Part shown: positions 1 through 12,520 of the stretch, piece by piece
How the letters are laid out: each line of letters begins with the position of its first letter
How positions within the stretch are numbered: position 1 is the stretch's first letter
Source: Mytilus edulis
Taxonomy: Eukaryota; Mollusca; Bivalvia; Mytilida; Mytilidae
Length of the DNA stretch: 64,000 bases
Assembly (NCBI RefSeq): GCF_963676685.1
Contig: NC_092356.1
Span: forward strand, 49,563,601-49,627,600
Direction: 5' to 3'
Program-made: the position numbers and the translations under genes
The notes under the pieces: model-generated
Database searches by the model: none
What the model was told of the DNA's origin: nothing
What the model saw: the letters and a program-made list of their open reading frames with translations, nothing else

Positions 1-60
1 AGAAACATTTTTTCAATAGTAATAAAAGAATTTAACAACAAACATGGGAGTATATAAATG

Positions 61-258
61 CAGCAGTAGTTTATCGCTGTTCTTAGGTCAAAATCGATTG
101 AGAGAAAACAAATCCGGGTTACAAACTTAAACATAGGGAAACACATCAACTATAAAGGAAAACAACGAAACAACAGAAACACTTAAGTGAACAAAAAACA
201 ATCGAAAATGCAACACGAAAACGAACTATAAGATAACAACTGTCATGTTTTGCCAAAC
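61..258 (+). repeat. Dispersed repeat family R1, copy 1
   Basis: This non-coding stretch contains the block ATCGATTGAGAGAAAAC followed closely by TCCGGGTTAC. The same block recurs at 50150-50190 on the same strand and in reverse at 5951-6163. I recognise it as a high-copy mussel-type interspersed repeat. No ORF or clear termini are visible, so its transposon class is not assigned. Confidence 0.6.
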
Positions 259-1388
259 CTCACAATTGTATGCCAATGTTTAATATAACACTAAAATGAC
301 ATCATTACATGACAGGAATACAGTACAAATAAATGCAAGAACATTCAGGATAGAGAAATACACAAATAAATAATACAATATTTCATTTCTACATGCTAAC
401 CACAGAATGAAAATGAACAGGTTAAACAACATAGCACACCACACAAACAAAAAGCAGAACCACGAACTGTCTTTCATATTTATACGACTGATCAACGCCA
501 CAAAAGTGACGTCACAGTTAAATGTCTAAAATAAATTATACTGTCCAAGATCAGGTTTGTAACTATGTCATTTGATGTGTTTTATAACAATTACAAGAAT
601 ATTTATATAGAATTGTGTTAGTAATTAGTTAATTCATTGTATTATCTAGCTATGTTGGTATTTTTTTTTTCTAAATCACTGTAAAACAGAAAAATGCTTT
701 AAATTAAAATCTTAGATTTGAACTGGGTGATTAATTATCTTTACTTTTATATACGAATAGAATATATATGCATATTGTGCAAGCCAGAATTATGTTTAAG
801 GAAAGAATGAAAAAAGTAGGTTTCCCGAAACATGAAAAAGTAATGTACAAAAACAAATATCAAGAAAGAAAATAAAAGATACTTACATGAATCGAGACAG
901 AGCTGGAAATAACAGTTTCCATAATTTTTGTATTGCCATAAGGAAATACAGTCATAACTTTGCAAACATGCAAATAAAAACTTTTCCTGTTAATTTTGTC
1001 AGAATGATGTTTGGATGTTTTGTGTAAATATTTTTGAACTTTGAAAGTTATAAATATTTTACTTGTCTACCTATTCTGATCAATTATGATATGGTAAAGC
1101 TTTGTCTCTCATTTAAAACTTTTAAAAACAGTGAAATGTAGATTCCCCAAAACATTTCGTTAACAGAATTACCTTAGTCTATAATAACTGATAAAAAAAT
1201 TAAGCGGCTGTCGTTATTTCAGTAATTGTCAATCCAAGATATAATATAGAAGAATATTCAACGAGTGACCATGAAACTCGTTGATTCGCGAATGGACGTA
1301 GCGTATTATTTAATTTGACTAGTGTTTAGTCACGAGTTTAAAAATATCTTTCGGTTTCGAATACTAATCATTAAATGTATGTCTCGGT
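259..1388. other. AT-rich non-coding stretch
   Basis: The short ORFs here are AT-rich chance frames without splice context or recognisable domains. A single palindromic TGACGTCA lies at 507-514. I see nothing else to annotate. Confidence 0.5.
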
Positions 1389-1865
1389 TATTGTATAGAA
1401 AGGTATCTATACTATTAAACGAGAAGACCTCATTTTTGGTGTCGCTTCTCTTCTTTCCACAATAAATTAATCAACACGACTCTGTGTCCTATATGTACAG
1501 TGCATAGTCGCATTTGTCATCCATTCATATGATTATTCAGATTGAGTTATTTTGGGAGAAAAACGAGAAAAAAGGCATCCGGATATTGTCCCGTCATTGG
1601 ACGAAATTTTAAGTCAGATTATACTTCCGGTTTGCGTTTTTCTGTATACTTTGAACAAACAAATAGTACGAATAAAGTGGAGAGGGTCTGTATACTATGT
1701 CAATTGACCACCATGGATCGATTACTAAACTAAGAATTGAAAGTAAATACACTTTATTTATATAGTTATATACAGATAAGCGCTAAAATTATTCATGTGA
1801 ACTTTTGATACCTTTTCTGAAATTCTCCATTCATTAAATATTTTACAAAATTCATTGATAACAAA

Positions 1866-2136
1866 AAAAAATGTGGTATGATTGCCATGTTGAGACAACT
1901 CTCCACAAGAGACCAAAATGACACAGAAATTTACGACTATAGGTCACCGTACGGCCTTCAACAACGAGCAAAGCTCATACCGCATACTCAGCTTTAAAAG
2001 GCCCCGAAATGACGATGTAAAAAAATTCAAACGAGAAAACTAGCGGCCTTATTTATGTACAAAAAAAGGAACAAAAACAAATATGTAACACACAAACAAA
2101 CGACAACCACTGAACTACAGGCTCCTTACTTAAATG
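1866..2136 (+). repeat. Dispersed repeat family R2, nested copy
   Basis: This copy contains the family hallmarks GAGACAACTCTCCACAAGAG and TAGGTCACCGTACGGCCTTC. Other copies in this window are at 38651-38745, 54393-54543, 56034-56460 (same orientation) and, reversed, at 40080-40170, 50362-50450, 52280-52560, 56930-57250, 58420-58695, 61110-61180 and 63330-63560. I recognise it as a very abundant mussel-type repeat. It has no coding capacity here. Confidence 0.7.
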
Positions 2137-2291
2137 TTCATAACATACTAAATGTATGTTCATATTGAAATTGATAGAAAACCAAAAATTGGGAATTTTG
2201 GAAATGAAGGAGGAGGTATAAAACTTCTAACAACACTTTACATACTTTTAACTCCGCTCTGAATGCCCGCGATTTAGCGGGTGTGTTCTAG

Positions 2292-2349
2292 TATACTATG
2301 AAAATTAGAGCGAGGGGCTTTGCCCCAAGCTCTTATTTTCATAGTATAT
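2292..2349. repeat. Hairpin repeat near the right end of the TA-flanked element
   Basis: The arms TATACTATGAAAAT and ATTTTCATAGTATA are inverted copies around a G/C-rich centre (GGGGCTTTGCCCC). A related single arm (TACTATGAAAATTAGAAG) occurs near 3252. The structure could fold in DNA or RNA. Confidence 0.6.
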
Positions 2350-2365
2350 ACCTTTCTATACAATA

Positions 2366-4624
2366 TGCAATTTAGCACATATTTACAACTTGAGTAATCC
2401 TGTAATTAGTCTATTGATATGTTTTGGCTGACTGGATGTAGCTCATTTACGTAGTTTTGTAAATCTACTCACTATAATATCATTGTAAAAATGGGATTTC
2501 AAAGGCCCTTGACTTTAGAATGTAAAGAAGGTAGCTGCTGGTGTAAGTATGTTTATTGATATGAACGAAGCGTTGTTTTACTATACATGTACCTTTTTAC
2601 ATGGTAAGATGACAAAATGAATTGACCAAGAGCAGACAATTCTTAAATTGCAGTGAAAGCTTTACATTCTTGAAAACATTTTTTTAATTTCACATAAAAC
2701 CTAAAACTATCTTAATACAAACAGTTGGATCCCCCTCCCACATCTTTGGTTGAAACACCTTTTAAAAATGGCTGGATCTGCCCCTGGTATGTACCCATAG
2801 GTAGTCTAGTGGATAGTTTATATGCATGAAATATTTGTCACTGGACATTAGGCAACCAATTATCGACCATTGCTTTATTAATAATTTCCCTTCAAAAGAT
2901 TCATGGTTGACTCTTTTTGTGTACAAAGTAATTGCATGGAAGATAAAGGATTACAAATTTTAGATTGAGTTGTACTTTAATCAAGGTATAAAGCACCATT
3001 ATTATTACTCTTTATTTAAATGAAAGAAACTTTTTTAATTGTCAAAACAAAATTTAGATCAAAAGATTGATTAGTAGGATGTTAAAAATCTTTTTGAAAA
3101 CTAATTACAAACTATTTAGTTAAATTTGGAACACATCATTTATTTCAAAATAGCCAGTAGCAATTTTTATTCTAATATCTTGATTACAATACAATGAAAT
3201 TTTACCCTTGTGGTCATTCATGCGTAGTTACTTAGTACACGGAAAAAGTATGTACTATGAAAATTAGAAGGCAAATTCAAGCAATTTGATTGGACGAGAA
3301 GTTGTAAGTATGTGCTAATACCTCGGTAATGGAATTACATTTTAGAATAGAAGGAACTATATCAATTTCATATGCAGCATTCTCAAATTCTTATTAAAAG
3401 CATCGTCAACGACAAAGACTTGATAGCACAAATAACTCTTTTTTTTAACTCTTCGTTTGCATAACGATTGGAATTATCGGATTTATTCCATGTCCATTTC
3501 TTTGTTGTGTTTTACTTCTTTTATTTGTCTGTTTGTCTGTCGGTCCTATTCTTGTTCAGCCAAGTTTATTTTCGACTTATAAGTTTAAGGAAGCTGGCTT
3601 GTCACGTTTTGGATATTTTGTCAGATTTTCGGAATCCTCTGGTTTTATCCATTTGAATGCCTTGCAAAAATTTGCTTGGTGACCCCCATTTTTCTTATTG
3701 TAAATCTTTAACATGTATAATAATAAGCCATCTGTAAAAGTCTTATAAAATTCTAATTACTTTTTAACAGTTTTTGAGAACTTCACCTTGTCAATACTAA
3801 AGCTATGAAAAGTCAAGAGAGAATATTTTCCCGCCAAAATTTCAATGGCTAATATCTTGATAACAAGCACGGTGACCTATATATATTTTTTGTTCTATTG
3901 ATTCCTTTATTAATCCCCTATCAATATAAACTAGTGTTTTAAAAAGTTAATTACTTTGAAACTGAGAAGCGAACTACCTTAAATGATCCTCGCGTATATT
4001 TCGCCTCTCCTTTTTCTCATGTGAAGTTATCACATTTTATTTATTCGGATAGCACGGTATTTTCATTGAAACAAATGCAATAATTTTAGTATATTATTGC
4101 ACGAAAGCTACCTTAATCCTTAAAACTTATCAGTTAATATGTTTAAACTTTGACTTTCTTGTGTTTTGTTCCACTGTAGCTATTCATTCCTATTTTTTAC
4201 ATGGTATTTTGAATAGCTGAACATTATTATCTGATTAGAAAAATATACGCCTGCTTCTTTCAGCTTAGCCTTATTTATTGTATACGCGTGTTTCTTATTT
4301 ACAAATATGTTCATAGTTCTATATAATAATGACGATGGAACTTTTTATAATATCTTGAGTTATAACTTGTAAATTAAGAAATTAAACCATGAAGGAAAAT
4401 GCGGACATGTCAAAAACTTCCCAAAGAAATCTTTATTTTAGTGATGACTAAAGGTATATATTGGGTTTGGTCATAACATTATTTCCCCCTCGAAAACAAT
4501 ATATAATACGTAATAATATTAGCCATATGTAATGTCCTTTACATGTGACATTGAATATTCTGAAGGAGTTTTCAGGCTAGTTTTGGATGCATGATAATTC
4601 TTGCACATTATACGAAATACATAG
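2366..4624. other. Gene-free stretch
   Basis: No exon or domain is supported here. A fragment at about 2730-2786 (GGATCCCCCTCCC to CTGGATCTGCCCCTG) looks like a decayed copy of the CAGTGGCGGATC element family seen whole at 21162. The remainder is AT-rich, with chance ORFs of about 60 codons. Confidence 0.45.
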
Positions 4625-5067
4625 AATCATATTCAAAACAGTGTAGCTGTGGCCATTGATTGACAACCTTAATTTATCCCATTGACTGGAACAGATTAGG
4701 TGAACGTGTGTCTGTAACGACCGCTGCTCACTATGTACTTGTTAGTGACACTTAAACTGTGGGGTCACAAAAGGTTGTTAACGCCTTTAATATTAAAATA
4801 ATTCGAAAAATTAATTAGGAACAACTTTATGTTTTGATTTGTATTACTGCAATAAATCAAAACATCGTGTTGTTCCTGATTAGTTTTTTTTTTATTTCTT
4901 TATTTAGGTGCTGAGAACCTTTTGTAACCCCACGGTTTAAGTGTCTCTAACAAGCACATAGTGAACAGCGGTCGTTACAGACACACGTTCACCTAATCTG
5001 TCCCAGTCAATGGGATAAATTAAGGTTGTCAATCAATGGCCACAGCTACACTGTTTTGAATATGATT
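4625..5067. mobile_element. Long foldback (near-complete hairpin) element
   Basis: The two halves are near-perfect reverse complements for roughly 200 bases each. The left end reads AATCATATTCAAAACAGTG and the right end CACTGTTTTGAATATGATT. The symmetry continues inward to a small loop near 4840-4860. No ORF is present, so this is a foldback or MITE-like element. Its right arm recurs at about 58693-58795 inside gene 4, showing a multi-copy family. The target duplication is not clear, so the superfamily is unassigned. Confidence 0.75.
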
Positions 5068-5217
5068 ATATATGACTGAACTATTTGATTCACTTCTCAT
5101 AAAGAAGCGATTGCTCTGAAATCTTATTCAAATTTGCATTACATTTTGCTTATTCATAAAAAAGATTGGTTGTTATATATAAACAGAGATAAGACCAGAA
5201 GCGATTACAGCATACAA

Positions 5218-5789
5218 GAGTAGGTTCAGTAAGACCCCTTTTTGGCCACAAAATATAACAGTTTTACAAAATCGTTAAAATGTAAACATTTAGTTAATTG
5301 TTGGAAAGTATAATGCTTCTGCTACATAAATATGGACTGTTTGACAATACAATGCACATATATCGGGTACAAGCATCATTGAGTCATGCTGAATTACTGA
5401 AATCTCCACAATTGTATCGTTTTAGTTAAATTTTAGACGGTTTCCGTCTTAAATGAAAGTGGCCGCATTCGTGTTTATTCTTAATATTGAAATGTAAGTT
5501 GTATTTGATGATACTACATAACATATATAAAGGTTGACACAAACGCGAATGCGGCCACTTTCATTTTTGACAAAAACCAGCTGAAAAACGAAATTTTTTG
5601 GCATATTTGATAGATTTTTCATATTGAAGCTTGAATCGGAGCGTTTTTAATGAGTAAACCAGTTAAAATCTTTCACATTAACTATTGAATCAACTGAAAT
5701 AGACACTTAAGTGTTTATAAAGTGCCCAAAATCTTTCGTCAGATGAACCTGAAATTTGAGGTCAAAATCGGCCCTTACCGGACCTACTC
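5218..5789. mobile_element. Inverted-repeat element with internal inverted arms
   Basis: The termini are inverted (GAGTAGGTTCAGTAAG at the left; CTTACCGGACCTACTC at the right). A second, stronger inverted pair lies inside (AATGAAAGTGGCCGCATTCG near 5451 and CGAATGCGGCCACTTTCATT near 5548). A half copy lies reversed at 24110-24373. No coding sequence is present; the arrangement is typical of a non-autonomous DNA element. Confidence 0.6.
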
Positions 5790-5950
5790 CTTTTCGGAAT
5801 TACAGAATTTTCAAAGGCCAAATATGTCTAATCCAATCAATTGCTTCCGTTGGCTCATTTTAATGTATCATTAAACATTACCATAAAAGTGCGAGGTTCG
5901 GTTAGCCACAAAACCAGGTTCATCCCACCATTTGTTCTTAAAACGTTCTG

Positions 5951-6163
5951 TACCAAGTCGAAATGGCAATTTTTATCGTATAGTTGGTGTCTGTGAGTGT
6001 TGCATTGTCGTTTGCTTTTGTTGCACTTCAGTGTTTCTGTTGTTTCGCTGTTTTCCTCTTATAGCTGATGTGTTTCTCCGGTTTTAGATCGTTACCCGGA
6101 TTTTTTTTTCTCTCAATCGATTCATGACTTTCGAACAGCGGTTTAGTACTGTTGCCTTTATTT
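5951..6163 (-). repeat. Dispersed repeat family R1, copy 2 (reverse)
   Basis: This is the reverse-complement relative of the copy at 61-258, recognised by ACCCGGATTT and TCTCTCAATCGATT, ending in the motif GAACAGCGGTTTAGTACTG. It is non-coding. Confidence 0.6.
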
Positions 6164-6789
6164 ATAACCTTTGATTTATGGATATCCGCAAATAATTTTG
6201 AAACTAAAATCATATTTGGGACAAACTATATACATTTAAATACTTGACAATTGATCATGAGGTGGAACTGGCATTGTATAACATGACTGGACAATGGAGA
6301 TAAGATGCATTAGGAAACTGTAGGCTCCACTGAACCTGCTTTGTTCACCTTCAATTTTGCATCTTGTCCTGCCGATAATGTTTGCTATTTACAGAGTCTC
6401 ACAATCTACTCTAGTTTCCGCAACAACAAACTCTCAATACAGAAGAGATCGTTTTTCCAAGGCAACAGCTCCTTCAAATAGTTAACTGTCCATTTGAGCC
6501 ATATTGGCTTGACAACAAATCATGACCTTTTGTTTAATTTTTCTGTCTAAAAGTTCTCTCAATCTTAAAAAGTTATGGCAAAATAAAAGAACATTGCAAA
6601 AAGCGTCTTCCGAGGTTCATGAAATCACTAAACTCGAATCGGTTATATTAACTCATCTGTCGATCTTGTCCTGATCATACCTTTTGTTATCAAAGTTTGT
6701 CTACTTTTATAGTTTTTGAAAAAAAAAATGTACAAACTATATAGAACTTGATGTTCAAAGGTAATAACTTCTATAAGAATTCAACTGAC

Positions 6790-7510
6790 GATTTCTGCCA
6801 TTTCGACATATATACGTTGACGTTTACGCAGCTCATCACACAAAATAATTTAGAGTTTTGTGAGTATGTTGATCGCATCTATCACATCGTACTTGAAATT
6901 AAGGTTAAAGCAGATAGTTAAGTCTGTCCCATTTCTTGACTTGCATCTAATAATTGAAAATGAGGATCGGTTGATAACCGCACTATGAGACAAAAGGAAC
7001 GACGTTATCTTGACCATAGCGAACTTTCTAGGTAGTAATATTCCAGCAGCGCCTTCAGATGGAGTATATATCTCCCAGTTGATACGATATTCCAGAGTTT
7101 GCATTTCTATAAATCATGATTTTCTCGATAGGAGATTGTTGTTTACATGGAAGATATTGAACCAGGGTTTCCAAGTGATGAAGTTAAATTCATCGCTTTG
7201 AACATTTTACAGACGATATCTTGATGGTCTTTCTTAATTTTGCCTGTTTGGTCAGATAAGCTAACAGACATTCAATTATAAATTAACTGTTAACAAAACT
7301 CTGAATTTTTGAAAAAACTAAGGCTTTTCTTCACCTTAGCTGTATTTGGCACAACTTTTAGGAATTTTTGGTCCTCAATGCTCTTCAATTTCGTACTTTA
7401 TTAGGCCTTTTATAACATTTTTTTATTCGAAGTCACTGATGAGTCTTTTGTAGACGAAACGCTCGTCTGGTGTAAATATCAAATTTACTCCTGGTATCTA
7501 TGATGAGTTT
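6790..7510 (+). pseudogene. Degraded reverse-transcriptase retroelement, C-terminal part
   Basis: Plus-strand frames, with stops and frameshifts, carry the block GSNIPAAPSDGVYISQLIRY followed by a DFLDRRLLFTWKILNQGF stretch (about 7010-7200). Upstream are EYVDRIY, VLEIK and FLDLHL segments (about 6865-6945). I recognise this as the region downstream of the RT catalytic core in an abundant mollusc/cnidarian retroelement, probably Penelope-like; the class is my inference. The stretch TGATGAGTCTTTTGTAGACG at 7437 resembles the usual 3' untranslated end of such copies. Stop codons interrupt the frame, so this is a dead copy. No catalytic YxDD motif is readable here. Confidence 0.5.
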
Positions 7511-7924
7511 ATTCATCAATATATTTGATTTCAAACTTTTGTATTGCTGGTGATCTTCTAAATAAGCAACATTCAATATACCTTTATTGTTTTTATCAAC
7601 TACAATTTTATTTCCTTTTTTAGTGTACATTTTTTTCGATTTAGTGCGCAGGTTTACATTTTCTTTTTAAGTGTTTCATTAATATATTAACTAGCCTCCA
7701 TTCTTCATTATGTATCGATATATAAACTTGTATCAGTAGGGTAGCTTGGAGAATTCTTTGATGTAGTTTAACTTAATTGTATGATTCATTATATGTTTTT
7801 CTATGTACCTTTTTTTTTATTCAATTGACATTGAAACTGGATACTTTCAAATCTATAAAACTTATACCAACCAAATGTAAAATGTGCATCCCTAAATAAC
7901 GAGTGATTGACCAACGAACAATGA

Positions 7925-8370
7925 AATTATGTCAAGGTCAAATGGACCCTACCAGAAGGAACTTTACTCTATTCAAACGTTACATACACTAAATATAGTA
8001 TAATATCTGAGAAATACAACAAATTACATAACTGAAAATTGCCCAATGAATCTTACAAGTTAAGGTCAGATGAAACCTGTAAGACGGATATGTATATGTA
8101 TATATTTTAAAATCATTTTTTACACCAAATATAGTTGCCGTATTGCTGAGAGTATCTAAGAAATAGACCACCACAATCACTCAACAATATCAAATGAACT
8201 ATGAAATGGAGGTCAAGGTGAGATGAAACCCATTCCATGCACTAAATATAGTTGACATCATGCTTATTGTACCTGAGATACCGTAATGGACTTGGATATG
8301 GATATGCAACTTAACAGAAATGCAGACGTTTGCAAATAACTCATCAACCAAATATAAATATCCTTTTATG
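7925..8370. repeat. Diverged tandem repeat (about 110-150 bp unit)
   Basis: Three to four diverged units are marked by recurring CTAAATATAGT-like blocks (about 7989, 8126, 8243 and 8349) and AAGGTCAGATGAAACC-like blocks (about 7934, 8062 and 8215). Spacing varies from about 106 to 153 bp because of indels. It is non-coding and looks like an old minisatellite or the core of a decayed element. Confidence 0.5.
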
Positions 8371-10657
8371 CATCAACTAACATGTCAAAAATCCATCAAA
8401 ACTAATTTTCATCAAATTAATATGTTCACTACCTGATTATGCATTAATTTTGACACAAAATGTTAAACAACCTTTCATCATCATTATCATCTATCATCTA
8501 TTTGTGATAGCTTGGTGAATACCTAGCATAGGTGGATTCAGGGGGGCCACTGCCTGGATAAATGCTTCTGTGTTTTGTGTTATGTGCAGTTGGGTATAAA
8601 TTTTATAAGTGTATTTTCCACATCACATTTCATTCGTAAAATTACTGTGAGTTGGGAAAGGACTAGTATTGAGCATAACAATAATAATCGTAAAAGTGTT
8701 ATTGTTGTTTTCCAACTTAAAAATAAATAAAAAACTATGAAGAATAAAATCAATATTTATTTTTCGGAAAGTTCTTTTCATAAAATGAACAATAACTACA
8801 TACTATTAAAATGTTCCAATTTCCATTTATAGAGTCTTATGTACAGTAAAAATAACAAAATATGCAAAATTATTGTTTATTTTCTCAGGCTGTGTGCGCC
8901 TCTTAAATGAGGATGCAATCATTTTTTCTATTTGAATTTCCATCCAATCCATTAGTGATGATATACCTTTAGATGAAAAACTTAACAATGAACAACCATC
9001 TGATCATATTTTCCTGGTGAAAATGATTTATTTCCAAATTGGAGAAAATGCTTCAAAACTTGTTCATGAAAATAAATGAATTATCCTGAGGTATGGTTAA
9101 GATGTTAGAAGAGCTAAAAACTATTCTCACATTCAATTTCATATCTAAGCTTGAAATTATTGTTACAAGAATTCAAACTGTTTCAATTGTTCCTTCAAAT
9201 ACCAAAGGGACGGATTTGTCTCTTGTGAAATATCATCTTCTTTCCTAAAGGTATAATACACATCAAACTCTTAATAGTATAAAATTTGAGACTTCATCTA
9301 CATACAAGGGCTGGTGAGGTAATATGGAACAATCTATATTGCATGAAAGTTCAAACCAGCTGAAATTAAAGAGAGGTAACAACACCAGCCAAAAAAAAGG
9401 GAGGTAACAAAAATAAATTCTTCTATCTCTACATAAGAATATATATATATTTATATAAATCTAAAGAACTAAGAAAAATACTAATTTCTTTTAAAAATTT
9501 AAAATAAAATATGTATTTGGAAGAATTCAATCCTTTATTAAGTACATATAACTTGAAGTCTAACATTTTTAATAACAAACTAAATCAACTTGCATTTCAC
9601 AATTTATTTCTTTTTCCTATTTTACCAAAATGTAATATATTTCTTGACTTTAATAGGAGTCATTAAGTAATAAAAATTTAGAGAATAAAATAAGTTTAAA
9701 ATACAGACAAAAAAATAATGATTAAATGCATACAAATGTATAGCAAAAATGCAAAATAATGTAACCATGGTTACACTGGAAGAGAACATTTGACAACAAT
9801 CTACTTTATATAGACAAGGAATGATTAAGAGGATGGAATATGTTGTATTAATAACCTATTTTCTAACTACTACAATCTCTTATACTTTAAACTTAAATTG
9901 TCTGTTATTATCCAATCTGGAGATTCAAACTTTAAAAAAATTATGCAATGTCCATTTCACAAAATAATGATTAACCACAGACTTGCATTGAATTGGATAT
10001 GTGAAACTGAATATATGAGTGTAATGTACAAAATCCCAGTTGTATGGTATATAACTATATATAAAATTACAAAATTGCACAATGAGCAAAAATAAGCATT
10101 TCTACTATAAAACTACCATCTGATTCATATCTTATTGTACAGGTTTGACAGTTGAAAACTTATTCAGACTATTTCTTTAAATGGTTTCTTTGTTTATGAA
10201 ATGTTTCTATTATGACACTCAATGAATCAGGAATATCATTTTGTACCATCCTCTGACAATGAAGATCACTAAAAAAAAATAACAGTGAATATTTTTCTCA
10301 GAATTATTACATTGTTATGTATGTAATTTTCTGATTTGCTGATTTGATAAAAAGATTTTTTGGTCCTTTTATTTCATAAACTTTTTGAAAAGGGAGACAA
10401 TAATATATCTATCCTGTACATTTCAATTCTTGGTAAAAAAAAAGAGTATCAAATCTCCTTTCGTTGTGTCTTGCATTGAGATTCTAATGTTAGTTTTCTT
10501 CAAATTTTCAGCTGTTTCAAAATGTGTCTTCTTTCTTTTATCACAAAAAAAAAATATAGAATCATGGGAAATTCCATATCATGTGCAACTACAATATAAT
10601 TCCAACAAATGGAATGTGGAATTACCCATGATTCCATAGTCAATTGTCATTTCCTGT
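8371..10657. other. Non-coding; probable 3' flank or 3' UTR of gene 1
   Basis: No exon is recognisable. The right side lies directly downstream of the gene 1 stop codon. A minus-strand AATAAA (plus TTTATT, 10368-10373) about 290 bases beyond the stop is a reasonable polyadenylation signal. Around 8528-8560 a GGTGGATTCAGGGGGG tract resembles a fragment of the CAGTGGCGGATC family. Confidence 0.4.
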
Positions 10658-12461
10658 TTATTTCATGGCTGTTAATGGTTCTTCAACATCACGTGGGGTG
10701 TTCCTGTATGGCTTGTGTTTGTAGTAGTTGTATGAGATGCAGAGAATGACCAGGAAAACACAGGCTAGACACAGACCAACAACAACTCCGATAATGACAG
10801 TCTGTTGTCTTTCTGCTGCTACATCAGGGTGCTTGTAATTGGATTCTATAAAAAAAGAAAATAAGAAAACTGTTATGTAATCATACGAAAGAACTCGAAG
10901 GATTTGCTGAAAAATGAAAAACAAAATTTTTCTTTTCTTGATCCTTTGCTAATCAAAGATACATGTAGCTCCTGATAGCTTTTATTAATTTAAAGTCCAA
11001 CTACATTGTAGTATAACTTGTTAATATGAGTATATTAAACTATTCTTTCTTTGAAAAAAATCAATAATTATCTATTATCACAAGCATAAATCCATTAAAT
11101 TATACATCCTTTTCAACTTCTGACAATAGGTGTATCTTGGGAAAAGCATTAATCAATATTTTACAATTTAATAGTAAACAGGAACTTTTTCCATAATTGC
11201 TGGGAAATATATTTAAGTACTGGATTTCATTGAAGTATGATCATGATGATTTACTAGAAGTTTAAAGTAAGTGAAAGTATATAATTGTATTCAAAAGGGT
11301 GTTGAATGCTGCTGTAAACTTTAAAACAGTTGATTCCTTTTTCTTATCTTCACTCAAAACTAATTATGTAAAAACAGGTAATAAATTAACAATTTATAGT
11401 AATTATTTCATAGTCAATGGGAGATAACTCTATGTGTTCTTTTTGTAACACATGCGTGATTCATAGGGCTGACCGAGATAGATACAGACATGCAGCCTTC
11501 AGAGCACAGAAAATGATGCACCCAATAGTCTGAAAATTAAACACTATTGTCAATAGTGTGAAATGGTCAGAACTTGAGTATTCAAAATTACTGTATTAAT
11601 CTTTAAATTAAGATTTTGGTACTGGTCATATCTTTGTTCAATTTAGTCACTAAAAATTTTAAGTTAAATTTAAACACACTGTCACATTGTCAAAATTTAA
11701 TGCAGAAATGTTTGTTTTATATTTTTCTGTCTGTCAAAAGAATTGTTTATACAGGGTAGTCTTTAAATTTACATTGTGAGAAAAAACAAACAAAAAAATA
11801 TCATTTCCTGTCATCTGACATCATGCACAAAAGTGCCAGCTGACAAAGTTGTAAAATGAATAAATACAATAGAAGTATGATACATATAGATTCTACCACT
11901 GCATCGAGTGTGAAACGATATTTATCCACTCGAGACAGTTAAATTACCGAGCGTTTTAAAAATAAAAAATTTAACTGTTGAGAGTGGATAAATATTGATT
12001 ATAAATAATAAAAGATTTGGTGGTGGAATCTGTTTCTCTAATGCTTTTCAAACATTATGCAGGCAAACTTATTCCTTCTTTAAGAATGATCAGCAAAAGG
12101 TGTTCTTTTTATGTGACGTCATCAGACATGGTCGCCTTTTTTCATGTCGTCACAATAGGAAATTCAAAGGAAAGCAAGAAAATTTGACGTCATAATCAGA
12201 TTTTAACCAATGATGAACTGAGACCAAACGAACCACACGTTGATTAAAATCTTTTATACAATGGGTGCAGAAAGGGATTAATTCACAAACAATTAGAGAA
12301 ATGATATATATAAAATCTTTTGTCAACATGGGAGATAACTCTGCTTTATTTGTAACTGGTTTAAAAAGAGATAACTCACCAAGCTTGTCGTCTCCCTCAC
12401 AGTATATTGCTGGAATGATGGTTGACAGAATAAATACCAAACAGCTCTCTAATGAAATCAT
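10658..12461 (-). CDS. Mini single-pass membrane protein, paralogue of the 26.6-34.7 kb gene (gene 1)
   Basis: The coding exons are 12380-12461 and 10658-10845 (stop at 10658-10660). The intron has donor G|GTGAGT and acceptor TTTTTTATAG|A, both phase 1, giving 89 aa. Residues 1-21 form a signal peptide ending in PAIYC. About 22 polar residues follow, then a transmembrane helix at about 44-65 with GVVVG (47-51), then a short basic tail SYNYYKHKPYR with an acidic end. The transmembrane/tail exon closely matches the last exon of the plus-strand gene at 34560-34717 (IIGVVVG, LAC-FL and SY-YYK-KP are shared). The ectodomain exons of that paralogue are not found in the 1.5-kb intron, yet the phases allow direct in-frame splicing. 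An acceptor just before the ATG (exon from 12487) implies an upstream 5' UTR exon. I do not recognise the family. Function is unknown; it could be a decoy, a partner subunit or a truncated copy. Confidence 0.65.
11912..12000. repeat. Hairpin repeat in the gene 1 intron
   Basis: The arms GATATTTATCCACTC..ACAGTTAAATT and AATTTAACTGTT..GAGTGGATAAATATT are inverted around a short A/T centre. This is consistent with a small MITE or foldback insertion between the two coding exons of gene 1. Confidence 0.6.
12114..12192. promoter_or_regulatory. Pair of perfect CRE palindromes
   Basis: TGACGTCA, the consensus site for CREB/ATF bZIP factors, occurs at 12114-12121 and again at 12185-12192, 71 bases apart, in the intron just downstream of the signal-peptide exon of gene 1. 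Such 8-mers do occur by chance. The pairing near this gene, and related sites before gene 2, make regulation possible but unproven. Confidence 0.3.
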
Positions 12462-12520
12462 CTTGACAATAAGTTTTCTGTGCAAATCTGAAAAAAACAA
12501 TGAAGTCCAGGTTAAATATG

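Larger units (their letters stand above)
1391..2363. mobile_element. Non-autonomous TA-flanked inverted-repeat element
   Basis: The ends are inverted copies of TTGTATAGAAAGGTAT (left at 1391, right ending at 2363), each bordered by a TA dinucleotide (1389-1390 and 2364-2365). TA flanks with terminal inverted repeats fit a Tc1/mariner-type non-autonomous element. No transposase frame is present. A separate interspersed repeat (R2, 1866-2136) lies inside, which suggests a later nested insertion. A hairpin at 2292-2349 lies just inside the right end. Confidence 0.6.

Noticed and set aside
11415-11530. Possible ectodomain exon remnant of gene 1 (minus strand, after a TTTAATTTTCAG acceptor-like site)
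   Set aside because: One frame has several cysteines and is open for about 35 codons, but the phase-0 reading hits a stop and similarity to gene 2 exon 3 is too weak to claim without an alignment.
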